Shown here: piece by piece, positions 1-10,779 of the stretch
How positions within the stretch are numbered: position 1 is the first letter of the stretch
Layout: each line of letters starts with the position of its first letter
From: Guyanagaster necrorhizus
Lineage: Eukaryota; Basidiomycota; Agaricomycetes; Agaricales; Physalacriaceae
Reading direction: 5' to 3'
Length of the DNA: 64,000 bases
Assembly (NCBI RefSeq): GCF_019112545.1
Contig: NW_025064934.1
Coordinates: 1-64,000, forward strand
Notes under the pieces: generated by a model
Told to the model about the DNA's origin: nothing
What the model saw: the letters and a program-made list of their open reading frames with translations, nothing else
The model's database searches: none
Translations under genes and position numbers: made by a program

Positions 1-112
1 TTGTCACATAAAGTCACATGTCACATCACATGCTATTTTGGTTCTGCATAAATCTATAAACACATACAGTTTTGGTGTCTCCTGACTATATGTATTGTGA
101 GATAGTCAACTG
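1..112 (+). mobile_element. End fragment of a pogo/Tigger element, cut by window start
   Basis: This stretch is the reverse complement of 24260-24371 with about two mismatches. That is the end of the complete pogo element at 24260-26657, including its terminal inverted repeat, which here ends in ...GTCAACTG at 112. A TA dinucleotide (113-114) follows, the usual pogo target duplication. Base 1 lies in what is the last codons of the transposase in the full copy, so the rest of this copy should lie to the left of the window, with its transposase reading left to right. The Helitron begins directly after the TA. Confidence 0.85.
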
Positions 113-2215
113 TATATCACTCTTTTTAATTTTATTCAGTAAGGTCTTCTTTTTCAACTGAAAGACTTTTGCCACAATATTTGGTTGATCCTCCACTTTT
201 TGATCTGGTTCATCTGTGCACTTCAAAACCTCTACAATTTCTGGCCACTGTGGATTGGCTGTCATTGTAAAAAAGATATCTGACTTTTGTAAAGCTCTGC
301 AAATTGCTATAGAGTCTTGATACAGCTGATACATTGCACAGAAACTTTCAGTATATGATGATGATAAGATAAAATGCTGGTCAGTGTTTTCAAATCCATT
401 TTCATTCATAACTGCATCAACTATTCTCTTATATAGATCTGCACAAATAGTTTTCTGGCTTTTCTGAACTCAGTTGAGATCATTTTATTTAATTGATGCT
501 GATGCATCTATAACACACTGCTGTATCAGTCTCTCCCCTCTGAACAATGATATATTTGGTTTAATTGCTGGACAATCATGTAGGCAGTAAGCATAATATA
601 TATGCTGAGTAAGCCTTTTATATTCTGTATGAGAATGTTTTCCAGTATCTTCCAGAAGCATATTTGGATTCCAACCCAATTCTCTATAGGGAAAAAGAAG
701 AATGTAATAAAGAGATTGATAACTTGGATGAAGTTGGCTAATATATTGAAGAGAATGATTATGTATATGTAAAACAATATCTCAATCATTTTTAATAATC
801 TCAGATCTATCTTCAAAAATAATAGCAGCTAACTCATCTACTGTTGGAAGATTATATCATCATCCATCAGTACTATTGCCAACATGCAATTGTACTTCAA
901 TATTTGGATATTTTTCATAGGGCTTGTCTTTTATAATAAGATATGCATAGTGATATAAAGCAACATATAGATTTACATCATGCAGTAAATTCTGTAGTTG
1001 AGACATGATTTCAGACTTTAGATTGGGATTGTGATGATTGCACATACTTAATGCTTCTGCTAAATCAGCTGTGTATAAGATAATTCCTCTCCTTTCTTTG
1101 CCAGCAGAGATCCTATATGATGATGAAGCTCTTCAGATACATGAAAGCAATATGGTCCAGAAGAATTGGTGATTGTCTTATCAACTATTGCAGCCAAAGA
1201 TATAAATGCCAATTGAGCAAGAGCAGGAAGAAGATGTGGTAATTTGATTTGTTCTTGTAGACAACATATCTCAAATTGTGGATTAACTCTTGACTTATGC
1301 TTAAGTCATTCATTATACCAATGTAATCCTCTATAATATTCACAAACTCTATTTCTACTTTTAATATTATATTGAGAGTGCACCTCAGCATATAGACATC
1401 TTGCCAGAGGAAGTGGTATAGAAACAGCATGTGACAGTTAATGCTGATGTAGTAATGATAAAAGTGGCTATAGAGATAGTGACTCTCTGGTGAGTGATAG
1501 TGATTGCTGTTGATGCTCAATAGAAGTTATTTGGTTAATATTTTGTAGTGGTTCAGTATGTAGAGAATGAATTTCAATAGTTCTTTCTTGCTTATGTCCT
1601 TGAGTACCACATGAAACAGAAGTATTATCAAGCACAGATGACTGTCACTTAGGAGCAGCATCACATAATTGTCTATAACATTTATCTTTGGCAGAAAAAA
1701 ATGGAAAGAGCTGATACTACAGGCATGTTTATGTGGATAGTCTAACTGAGATGAAATATGAGTCTCAGATAGTATATTAAAATGTAGAAGTTCAATATTA
1801 GGATCAGAACCTGGATATGATTCTGCTCTGGTGTAATTGAAGCTGAAAAATCAAAATAATCATTCTTTCTAGTAGAAGTAGATGGACACCTATAAAAAGA
1901 AAGTGGTGAGCATTGATTTAAAAAAAACAGAAATGGTACACACATCACAGAGTATGGAGAGGTGTAATGAGTAGCAACACTGTGCAAGAAAAAGACAGAG
2001 ACACCTGTAGAGAAAATTAAAAATTAGAAACAAAGAGCTTCAATCAAAGATTTATAGACAGTACTGTGAGAGATCCTAAAAATTCTTATTATATGTAAAA
2101 AGGGCTGTAATTCTTGCCTGAGCTGATGCACTGTGAGGGGGGAGTGGATCAGAGCAGAGGGTAAGAAGGAAAAGGTGTTTGAAGGTGAAGTTCAAACTCA
2201 GCTGGAATTTGCCGG
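113..2215 (-). mobile_element. Helitron 5' half (replicase N-terminal part), interrupted by pogo
   Basis: Read on the minus strand, this CpG-poor block encodes broken pieces of the N-terminal part of a Helitron Rep-helicase. In order they are a Cys-containing stretch (CCLQEQIKLP, near 1265), the GPYCFHVSEELHHHIGSLL segment (about 1110-1170), the NPNL...LHDVNLYVALY segment (860-1045), the WNPN...LFRGERLIQQCVIDA segment (485-679) and the ICRALQKSDIFFTMTANPQWPEI segment (115-409). The protein stops at the pogo end at 112. Its next residues are found on the plus strand at 26660. The 5' terminus could not be fixed; CpG content becomes normal near 2200, so the boundary is approximate. Confidence 0.8.
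115..1480 (-). pseudogene. Helitron Rep-helicase, N-terminal domain remnants
   Basis: This matches the Helitron helicase-like N-terminal domain family (Helitron_like_N). Family proteins carry a rolling-circle replication initiator domain next to a PIF1-type helicase. The coding sequence is in at least three frames with stops, so it is not functional. The best conserved part is 115-409, where a 'CR...DIFFT-TANPQWPEI' block and 'NIVAKVFQLKKKTLLNKI' agree with the family. The last residues, KKSDI, run into the pogo terminal repeat. The HUH nickase motif is not in this half; it would be expected beyond the pogo insertion. Confidence 0.75.
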
Positions 2216-3367
2216 TTTATGTCAATGGCCGAAGATTCAGAGTCCGCTATCTTATGTCATCATTGTCGACCTCTATTATTATATAAATATATAGATAGAT
2301 TATTATATAGATATCATCGACAATGTACAGCCTTCCTGACAGGTTCGAATATAGCCAGTCGTTCAGTGAAGATGCTGTTCCGGCGCCCACCAGGCGTCTC
2401 GTCAGTCAAAAAACGCGTGATCCTTGGGTATAATCTGTCCATACAACCCACCATGGTCCACTGGTACGCGCGTAGACCACGCCCTGCTGTACACCATTGT
2501 CAGAGAAGAATCGGGATTCAAATTTCGAGGGTTTAACAAAAGTGTAAAATGTGCTAGGCTACTGACTGTAATGCTCTCCTTATAGAATGTACGGTCATCA
2601 GACGGACGTCGATGTCACGCTCCTTCTTTGAATGCTTTTACTCTATACGGCTGTCGACATCGCTAACATGTGGTCCCGTCGCGTCAATCTCAACCGGATT
2701 AGTAATCCAGGTATCATCAAGCCACTCACCAAGGCGGTAGCTGTGATCAAGATCCGACATCGGTTACCGCAAAGGACGAAACCTCTGGAGATTTACGTCG
2801 AAGTTGTCGAAAAAAGAAATTCGTTACCCATCCCTTTAACCGGAATTTTCTTGAACGGTAACAACATTTAGATTTTCTTAGCCTTCTGATCACTTCGAGT
2901 AGCTTTTGGACGCAATTCCGACCAGCCCGGTGACAGACTGCACTCTGCTTCTCGCGCACCATCACCATTGATGATCTCACCTGGAAGGTCCGGTCGCAGT
3001 AGTGACTGCCGAATGACCTAGGTGCCTTTAGTCTGAGGACCATATGACGATTAAAATTGTGATAGCCATGTGCTTCAGAAGATGAGGTGCGGAGGCAAAT
3101 GTTCGAGTACGTCCTCTTTAGCGTGCGTTTACTTGTCGTTCATGTTCTGTATCCTTCCATGAGAGCAACACACAGCAGTGGGTCGATGCAGTATGTTGAC
3201 GATGGCCTTGAAAAAATCGGCTACTCATATAGCAACCAGTCACTGTTTCATGACCGTTTTGCCACGCTCAGTAATCCATATGGAAGGCGCCACTCGTGTT
3301 CACGATGTACGTTTTCACAAGCTATTCAAAGCTTATTTAAACGTCGCTATAATGGTCCCCAATAGCA
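2216..3367. other. Intergenic DNA upstream of the alpha-amylase gene
   Basis: This stretch has normal CpG content, unlike the Helitron to its left. The open frames here have no recognisable domain. It should contain the amylase promoter. A CTATAATGG stretch lies just before the ATG, but no convincing TATA box at a normal distance was found. One GCGGAG at 3089-3094 fits the SYGGRG consensus of CreA/Mig1-type carbon repressors; a single hit of this size is expected by chance. Confidence 0.5.
2261..2325. repeat. Inverted repeat around an AT-rich core
   Basis: The arms CATTGTCGA (2261-2269) and TCGACAATG (2317-2325) are exact reverse complements. They enclose about 47 bases made almost only of A and T, with repeated TATATA and AGATA units. 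The structure could fold as a cruciform or could be a footprint left by a small DNA transposon. It sits at the edge between the Helitron and the host island. Confidence 0.5.
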
Positions 3368-6071
3368 ATGCCTTCATTCGCTATGCTCATTGCATGGCTC
3401 TTTCCTATCGTTTTACCATGTGTCCTCGCATTATCGTCCCTACGTCGTGCTCCTTCCGGAAACAACACGGTCATCATCCAGATGTTCGAATGGACTTGGG
3501 ACAGCGTAGCTTCCGAATGCACTGATTTCATCGGACCCGCTGGCTATGGTTTCGTTCAAGGCAAGTTCCGCACGTCTCTCGTCTTGCGGTTTCGCTCTAA
3601 GATCGAATGGCAGTCAGTCCACCCCAGGAACATATTACCGGAACCCAGTGGTGGACGGACTACCAGCCAGTGACGTACACTTTAATATCAAAGCGTGGTG
3701 ACAGGGAAGAATTCGCAAAGTTTGATGTTTCAACGCTCTTCAATTTTATTGGTTATTGAGATACCGGACAGCATGATAACGACGTGTCATGACGCCGGTG
3801 TTAGGGTAATCGCTGGTATGCTTGTTCTATTCTATTATTCCAATATTATCGTCACTGGTTGCTCTGCAGACACCATCTTCAATCATATGACCGGCTTAGA
3901 CTCAGGAGTAGGCGTTGCGGGAGATACCTTCACACACTATGTTCGTTGATATGGCTCTTATTTTGTCTGGGCCATTACTCTAAACCCTCTCGACAGGTAT
4001 ACCCAGGAATTTATGAGTACCAGGTAGGTCCCCCGAGCTTATCCTGCTTCTTTTACCCATTCTCATCCGACAGGATTTCCATCATTGTAATCTCACCAGC
4101 ACTGGCGATATTGAAGACTACTCCAGTCGGGCACAAGTACAAACTTGCCAATTGGACGGCCTCGCGGAGTACATTCCACATAAAATTTTGTCTTCGCCAA
4201 GCAAGTTAATCTTTTTCCAGCCTTGCGACTGAAACGGAATATGTCCGCGCGCGTCTCGCCGAATATGCGAACGATCTCCTTTCTCTGGGAGTTGACGGAC
4301 TGCGTTTAGATGCCGCGAAACGTAGGTTCTTTCTTCACTTAGTTACGGAAAGGAGACCAAAGTAAACCCACCCAGACATTGCTGCGACCGATATCGCGAA
4401 CATCACAAGCCGCTTTTCGTCGGCGCCGTACATTACTCAGGAAGTCATCTGGGGAGCTGGTGAGGCTGTCCAGCCGTCGGAATACGTCGGGATTGGCGAT
4501 GTCCAAGAGTACGAGTTAACAGAAATAATTCTTTCAAAGTCGGCCTTGAAATTTCTATAGATTCCGCTATACCAGTGCTCTACAGAGTTCTTTTGGGGGT
4601 GGCAGCATTTCCGGACTAGAGAACCTGGATGACCAAGGTCAGTACTCTCGTCCCAAACACAGTTCGTGATATCCAATGATGAAATAGGATGGATATCTGG
4701 GTCGCAGGCCAACGTATTCGTAGCTGATCACGATACTGAAAGGGTACGCCATAAAGCAATCGTTCATGATGACTGACCTGATGATGTTTCTCTCAGAACG
4801 GTAATTCTCTCAATGTCAACTCTTCTAACAACGCCTACGTGGTTTGTATCTCCTCTGCCTTCAACCAGCTCGTGGAGCTGATTCTCATCTCAGATTGCTA
4901 CGATATTCTCGCTTGCTCACCCCTACGGAACGCCCACTATTCTTTCCAGTTACGAATTTTCGTCATATGATGATGGTGCCCCCAACGGTGGTATGTTAGG
5001 CTTTCTATCTCTACGGGAACTTCCTACCAAACCTTTGCCAGGTGTAGGCACATGCTCGGGTACGGGAGGAGCGAACGGATGGTATTGCCAGCATCGATGG
5101 GTCGCGTTCACCGGCATGGTCGGTTTCCGTAACAACGTAGGCTCTGCCGCGCTGACAGACTGGGTGTCACCCCAATCCTCGCAAATCGCTTTTGGACGAG
5201 GTGTGACTTTCTATATTCTCCCCCCTCATATTGTGGTCGATCCACTGATATCTATCCAAGAGTCCGCTGGTTTCGTGGCTATCAATGACGCATCCTCTAG
5301 TTGGACCACAAGCTTTACGAGCTCGTTAGCAGACGGCTCGTATTGCGATGTCATCAGTGGAACAAGCTCCGATGGTACCTGTACCGGCTTTGGGTGTGTT
5401 CGTCCTCCCATAGAAGACTTTTCATTGCCTCTGATATCTCCTATTCAACAAGGTTCACCGTATCCGGCGGCTCGTTTACCGCAACAGTTCCGGCTTACGG
5501 TGCAATAGCCATCCATACAGGCGCGAAAGGTAACGCGAGTTGTCTGCCATGCGAAGCCTGGCTCAAATGCTGTTTCTAGGTACGGGTACCTCCCCCGATC
5601 CTGTCGCAGTGACTTTTGCCGAAACTGCTACTACGACCTGGGGCGAGGTGAGCCTTTGCTCGTCAAGACTGTTTTTTTTTTTTCACTTACTTCCACTTGT
5701 CTAGAATATCTTCCTGGTGGGTAGTATATCACAACTGGGAGACTGGGCGCCTGCTTCCTCTGTAAGCATTTACTTATTCATTTGTTTGTCAAGTCCGTCA
5801 TATAACTGTTTTCTTTACAAGATTGCTCTTTCGGCAAGCGATTATCCTGTATGGGAGGTCACTGTTAGCATCCCTGCGGGTACGACCTTCCAATATAAAT
5901 TTATAAGGATAGAAACGGACGGCTCTGTGAGTCCTAGGACCTGCTTAGGACCATCAGACACTGACACTGACAAACCTTGTAACTCAGGTGGTATGGGAAT
6001 CTGACCCGAATCGCGAAGCTACGGTTGTGACTTCGGGTACTACTCAGACTTTGACGTCGACATGGCGTTAA
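3368..6071 (+). CDS. Secreted GH13 alpha-amylase with C-terminal CBM20 starch-binding domain
   Basis: The product hydrolyses internal alpha-1,4 bonds of starch and glycogen outside the cell (EC 3.2.1.1). I read 19 exons: 3368-3560, 3614-3719, 3772-3815, 3870-3940, 3997-4023, 4074-4168, 4221-4321, 4376-4508, 4561-4637, 4688-4743, 4797-4841, 4894-4990, 5042-5200, 5261-5393, 5453-5529, 5580-5647, 5705-5761, 5822-5926 and 5988-6071. They join in frame to 575 residues. Residues 1-21 look like a signal peptide. The GH13 regions are [16 protein letters not shown] (nucleophile D209), ITQEV (acid/base E235) and VADHDTER (D298). A CBM20 domain follows at about 475-575 ([15 protein letters not shown], then [12 protein letters not shown]). 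Intron 1 uses a GC donor (AAG|GCAAGT). No stop or frameshift was seen, so the gene looks functional although transposons lie on both sides. The fungal subfamily GH13_32 is likely, but this is from memory of the family. Confidence 0.93.
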
Positions 6072-6780
6072 TATGCATTGCTTTTTCGTCTGTTACATAC
6101 GGAAAGGAGTTGCGTACTGATGTAATAATAACGTTGCCTTAGCCTGACGAACTATTTCAAACCCGGTAACGACTTTGGGCCAAGAAGAGCACATGTAAAG
6201 ATGATGATTCACCTGGAATTGGGGTTGGACTTGGTGCACTCACGACTCGTTCCATGTGTACTCTTGAGTCTAGAGTAATATTTTTGCATCCGTGTTTCGC
6301 GTCCTGCGCTGAAAACGCGCCGTCCGCATCCAACAACGCGAGCTTATCGTTGTCATTCCTTCCTTGGCTCATTCCCTTGCTAGCGGAACTCTGACTAGCC
6401 TTCAACCGATGACTCCTTCCGTATGAAGTGGCAAATACGATATATGATGTTCATCTCTATTCAGACCGAATCTGGTGCTCACCTGCCTTTTCTAGCACGT
6501 CGGCCAGGAGATATAAAGATGTATTGGCCATGCTGCGTAAAGCCTGCATCTGTCTGCTATGTTAGTTGCCGATATATAATTCCCGCCGACGCATTGGTCT
6601 ATTACTGGCCGAGTTGTGACCGGTTTGTCGCGAAAGATCGAATCAAGTGCAATATGACCGCGCCAACGCCTTGGTGTGTCGGGTGTTCATTTGGTCCGTA
6701 AAAGGCCTGGATGTTAAGAGAGGCTGGCGCCGCAATTCAGATTGCATTTCTGTTCGTTCGTTCGGATAAACTGAGGGCAG
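6072..6780. other. Amylase downstream region, no gene recognised
   Basis: CpG content is normal up to about 6765 and then falls sharply. This stretch should contain the amylase terminator, but no clear polyadenylation signal stands out. Open frames here show no recognisable domain. The drop in CpG near 6770 marks the right edge of the host island. Confidence 0.5.
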
Positions 6781-7027
6781 GTCTATCTTTTGAAAGTGGG
6801 AGCTGGCAAATCCATGTTCATGTGCCTATTGATTGTTTGCATTAAGGATCTTTCATTCTTGTCAAAAGATGATCAGATGGAGACAACTTGCCTTTTGCTT
6901 TGTTCATACAATGCTCATCTAACAATGCAGATATGTCAATATCACTGCTTTTACTGTGCTCTGAACTCGGAAAATACATCCTGCTACTTGGACCTTGAGG
7001 ACAATAAAAATGTTCAGGTCTTCTATG
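6781..7027. other. CpG-poor DNA left of the copia element
   Basis: This is the left flank of the copia insertion. It ends with the target duplication GTCCC (7028-7032) and continues at 21872 on the other side of the element. A minus-strand frame (6842-7048) has protein-like composition but no recognised domain. The sequence is decayed like the transposons around it. Confidence 0.4.
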
Positions 7028-7032
7028 GTCCC

Positions 7033-7180
7033 TGTTGCAGGATGACACAAGTACCTGATGTCAACCTTATATAAGCATAGACAGTTTTGTCCTGAGTTGA
7101 TGGTCAACTGCCTTTAAGCAATTGACCATCATACTCAGCCTGGCCATTATTCACTGCATGAAAATAACCTGCCTGCAACA
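7033..7180 (+). repeat. Copia 5' LTR (148 bp)
   Basis: It starts TGTTGCAGG and ends GCAACA. TTATATAAGC near 7068 is a likely TATA box. It lacks 54 bases present in the 3' LTR; the missing part lies between two direct repeats of CTTTAAGCAATTGACCAT in that copy, so a deletion between the repeats explains it. Confidence 0.9.
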
Positions 7181-7192
7181 GGTTATGGGCCC
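7181..7192 (+). promoter_or_regulatory. Copia primer-binding site for a half initiator-Met tRNA
   Basis: GGTTATGGGCCC follows the 5' LTR with no spacer. It is complementary to the anticodon arm of initiator tRNA-Met (GGGCCCAUAACC, with the CAU anticodon) and not to the tRNA 3' end. The Drosophila copia element is known to prime from such a 5' half tRNA. Confidence 0.7.
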
Positions 7193-7300
7193 CACATTTT
7201 AAGGCCTATTTCGAGTTTTTTTTCATCTTCACATCTTGCTTGTGCCCTGCTATCTCTCCATCAGTCACTTCACTACTGAAACAATATCACCACATACATC

Positions 7301-8345
7301 ATGCCATCCTTCAACACAATCAAAAAGGGCTTCAATAATCTAAATGCCTCCAATTATGGTGAGTGGGAAGAAAACATGTCAGCCTTACTCAAAACTCACT
7401 GCAAGTACCTTATTACCATTTGCTGTGACCCTGAACCAGAGTTTGCAGACCCTGAGAAGCCAACATATCAGGAGAAGAAGGACTGGAAGGACTGGAAGGA
7501 GACTCAGGTATTGGCCACTGGCATGATCTACCTCTGCCTTGATGAATCCCAGAAGGCTCATGTCAAGAGCTCCCTTGACAATCCAAAGAGGATGTGGGAC
7601 ACATTAAAGGCACACCATCAGCAAAGAAAACCAGCAACTTGATTTGTAGCCTACAACAGCTTCTTCAATCTCAAGAAGGAGACAGAAGAGTCACTTCCAG
7701 ACCTTGCCAGTCAGGGCACTCAAATCATGAGTCATATCCATGCTCTGCACCCTGCTCATTTTGGTCTCCAGCAGTTAAAAGAAGAGCTTCTTGTTATGGC
7801 CCTGATTTGCACACTCTCAGCCTGAATTTGGAAACTTCATCATATCACTATTTCTTCTCTCCAATAAGCTCACTCTTGAAGGACTCTGCACTGCATTTCA
7901 CAATGAAGAAAACAATCAGAAGCTGCATGCCAGTGATCCAGCAGTCTCTGTTGCTCTTAAAGCCACACCTTTCCATTCAGCCATGAATCCAGCTACCAAT
8001 GCCACTGCAAAATGTGGATGGTGCCTTCATGAGAATCATGCAGAGGAAGAGTGTATAACCAAGAAGCTCTCACTTAAACAGGACTGTGAACATGCCACTG
8101 ACCATACTGCTGGGAAGCATCATCACAAGGGGACTGAAAAGAAGGATTCAGAAGCTGCTAACTCTGCTGAGACAAAGAAGGAGACTGCTAGCCAAGCAAG
8201 TACTGATTTATCATCATCTGCCATGTCTCATTGGAATACTGATACAGGTGCTTCTCATCATATGACCCCTCACCAACAATGGTTCTGACTCTATGCTCCA
8301 CATGTCATTCCCATTCATCTTGCAGACAATTCATCTTGACACACT
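7301..8345 (+). pseudogene. Copia gag and start of protease, frame-broken
   Basis: The frame opens with ATG at 7301 and encodes a copia-type Gag (a YGEWEENMSALL segment, then LDNPKRMWDTLKAHH). The frame is lost near 7640 and picks up again at 7983. There a CX2CX4HX4C zinc knuckle is intact (CGWCLHENHAEEEC, about 8012-8053). The aspartic protease motif DTGASHHMT follows at about 8242. The coding sequence then stops at the gypsy insertion. Gag packages the element RNA; the protease would cleave the polyprotein. Confidence 0.85.
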
Positions 8346-8350
8346 ACATG

Positions 8351-8867
8351 TGTTAAGCCCAAACTCCATGTGACTATCAACATGTGATAAACAGTTCAGA
8401 ACCTCACACTTTGGGTTAGACTGTCTGAGTTCACTGATGTGTCAATAGAGGTGTGTGGTCAAGGTGTTTGCAAGTCGCTCAAGATAGAATAGTAGAGAAT
8501 AAACTTTAGCTTGAAGCTGGGGTATTACAGCAAGAGCTACACTACTTAAATACTGTTCTGTTATCAGGCTATTAATAAATGTTCACAAAAGATATTGTCT
8601 GTTGTAGAGCTGTTACCCCTGCTGTTGCCAGGCTCTCTACAAAAGCTGTTGTCTTGCTGTTGTGCTGTTGTTGTTGCACTGCAATTGGGAGACAAAAGAA
8701 GCAGTATCTCTCCCTGCACAGTGCACAGCCATGATAAAACAATGACTGACTGGGTTGCTGAGCTAAGCATTCCCACAGTCCTAAGTGCTGGCTTAAGCAC
8801 TCTGACTAAGCAAAGATAGGGGTCATTTCCAAAAGAAAAAGAAAGAAAAATAGGAAAAATAGTAACA
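8351..8867 (-). repeat. Gypsy element 1, 3' LTR
   Basis: The LTR is bounded by TGTTAAG and GTAACA as read on the plus strand. On the minus strand, GTATTTAAGTAG (8543-8554) is a TATA box. About 30 bases further the predicted transcript start AGCTTCAAGCTAA (8506-8518) matches the primer site. It is 14 bases longer than its partner because of a small insertion near 8370. Confidence 0.92.
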
Positions 8868-8882
8868 TTACCCCCTTCTTAA
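8868..8882 (-). promoter_or_regulatory. Gypsy element 1 polypurine tract
   Basis: Read on the minus strand this is TTAAGAAGGGGGTAA, directly next to the 3' LTR. It is the usual start site for plus-strand DNA synthesis. The same tract occurs before the 3' LTRs of gypsy 2 and gypsy 3. Confidence 0.8.
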
Positions 8883-8899
8883 GACCATCATCCTGATGG

Positions 8900-10253
8900 T
8901 TAAGTTAGGATAAGTTGTCCTGGCCAGGCACAATGTCAGCATCTCCATCCTTGCTTGGAGATTGCTCTTCATTGTATGTCCTCTGCTTGATGTTCTGCAG
9001 ATGGCAGATGGCTTGGTTCTGTTGTCACACTATTTCTGGCTTGTCCATCACAGGGTCAGCCTCTCCATTCTCCCTAACATGTCCTCTGCTGCTCCCAGGT
9101 GGCCAATCTGCTGGACCCATCATAGGATGTGATTGCAGATTCATGAAGACATTGACTGCAAGTGGATGTATTTGTTCAGGGATAATGCTGAACATGACCC
9201 TCTCTGTGTCCACCTTGTTGATTTTGTGTTTGTAGTCTTGAATTGCCTCTTCCACATTCATATATTTTTTGTTAACCTATTGGTTAGATTCCAGTCCATA
9301 ACCTTTCCAGCTGACTAGGTAGTCAACGGTTGTTTTCATGCCTCTGCCTCATGCTTTAACCTTTCAGGTTTTATAGTTTAGTACCTTGTCAATTTTGTAG
9401 TGTTCTTCATCATTGATGAGGTCTGGCAGAGGTGGTGGTGGTCATTCCTGGTTTGGAAAGACAGGAGCAATGTATGGTGTTAACAATGTTTCATTAAAAA
9501 CATTATGAACTTTCCAAGTTGCAAGTAGTTGCAACTTGTATGTGGAGTTGCTGATTTTGGCAATGACTTTGAATGGTCCTGTCCATTTGTCTGTGAGCTT
9601 CTGCTTCAGTCTTGGTAGATGAAGATTTGTTGTATCCAACCAAACTTTGTCATTGGTTGAATATTGATGCGATGGGTGTCAGTGTTTGTCATATTGCTTC
9701 TTCATTGCTGAAGCAGCCTTTTTGAGGGCTGTCTTGGTTTTCTTGTGGATTTTTGCCATTGTTGTTGCAAAGTTCATTGATGCCAGCATTGTCATGTGAG
9801 CTCCCCCTGTTTGTGCAACTGGTGGGTTCCATCCATAGTTCACAAAGAACAGTGTTTTGCCCATTGCTGAGTGAATTCTGTTATTATGTTGGAAGGTGGC
9901 TAGTGCTAGCCATTCAGTCCAATTGTCCTGTTGATAGTTGATGAAGAGTCTAAGGTATTTTTCAATTTCTTGGTTGGCCTGTTCCATTTGGCCATCTGTC
10001 TGTGGATGATATGCTGTTGAGGCATTTCATTTGATGTTGAGGAGCTGGTATAAGTTGTCCAAAAATTTGGACATGAATTGTGGTCCTCTGTCTGAAATCA
10101 CTACTTGAGACATTCCATATTTTGCATATACCTCATCTTGTAGGATTTTAGCCCATCCTTCAGATGTCAGTTCTGTTGAACAAGCAATCAGAATGATGGC
10201 TTTTGAGGAGTGATTGACTATGATGATGATTGCATCATAGCTATCGCTTTTGG
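8900..10253 (-). pseudogene. Gypsy 1 integrase C-terminal part and chromodomain
   Basis: Minus-strand frames give the integrase core and C-terminus (ANQEIEKYLRLFINYQQDNW and HNNRIHSAMGKT at 9679-9987; LTDKWTGPFKVI and WKVHNVFNETLLTPY at 9442-9639). A decayed chromodomain-like tail follows, ending in MNVEEAIQDYKHK (9225-9261). The chromodomain is known to direct integration to heterochromatin in related elements. The coding sequence is interrupted at about 10253 by the insert. Confidence 0.8.
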
Positions 10254-10392
10254 TGATATGCAGGCTACATGTCCAGCTCTATAATTTGCAAATTCTGCAT
10301 AACACACTAGAATATGCTAGTAACTGAGAATCATTAGCCAGTAAAGGACTATGGCTGAGGCCCCGAGCTGATAGTCATGCTGGTCACCAATA

Positions 10393-10513
10393 CTAAGTCC
10401 AAATTGGACTTTGTAAAATAACATGGCCTAAGGATAAAAATCCTAAGTCATGTTTGAACTTAGAAAAGTTCAGCACCACACCTTGGAAAATACTAAGTCC
10501 AAGTTGGACTTAG
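10393..10513. repeat. Three palindromes spaced exactly 50 bp apart
   Basis: Palindromes start at 10393, 10443 and 10493. The first and third have arms CTAAGTCCAA and TTGGACTT around one central base. The middle one has CTAAGT and ACTTAG arms with a changed core. A further half-copy CTAAGTCCAAA starts at 10694, 201 bases from the third. This looks like an array of dimeric protein-binding sites upstream of the TATA box near 10999. Confidence 0.65.
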
Positions 10514-10769
10514 AAATGGTACCTCAAATGGGGCCAATTCTATATGCCACTAAGACAAGTATATTCTAAGACAGCTAGAGGTATAATACCATAGCCAGTT
10601 GTAGAGTATTGAGTAGAGATAGCATCATCCAGGAGCAGTAAGAAGTGAGACCCAATGATCTGTGGCTAGCACTGTGAGTTTTGACTCAAATGCCTAAGTC
10701 CAAATTTTCTAGGTATCAGGTGACCTAAGGGACTTAGAATTGAGAGGAATAGAGTGGATAGGACCGGTT

Positions 10770-10779
10770 NNNNNNNNNN
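10770..10779. other. Short assembly gap (10 N)
   Basis: Ten unknown bases inside the insert. The true length is unknown. Confidence 0.99.

Noticed and set aside
2341..2360. GGTTCGAAT as a tRNA B box
   Set aside because: No T-stem pairing and no A box upstream.
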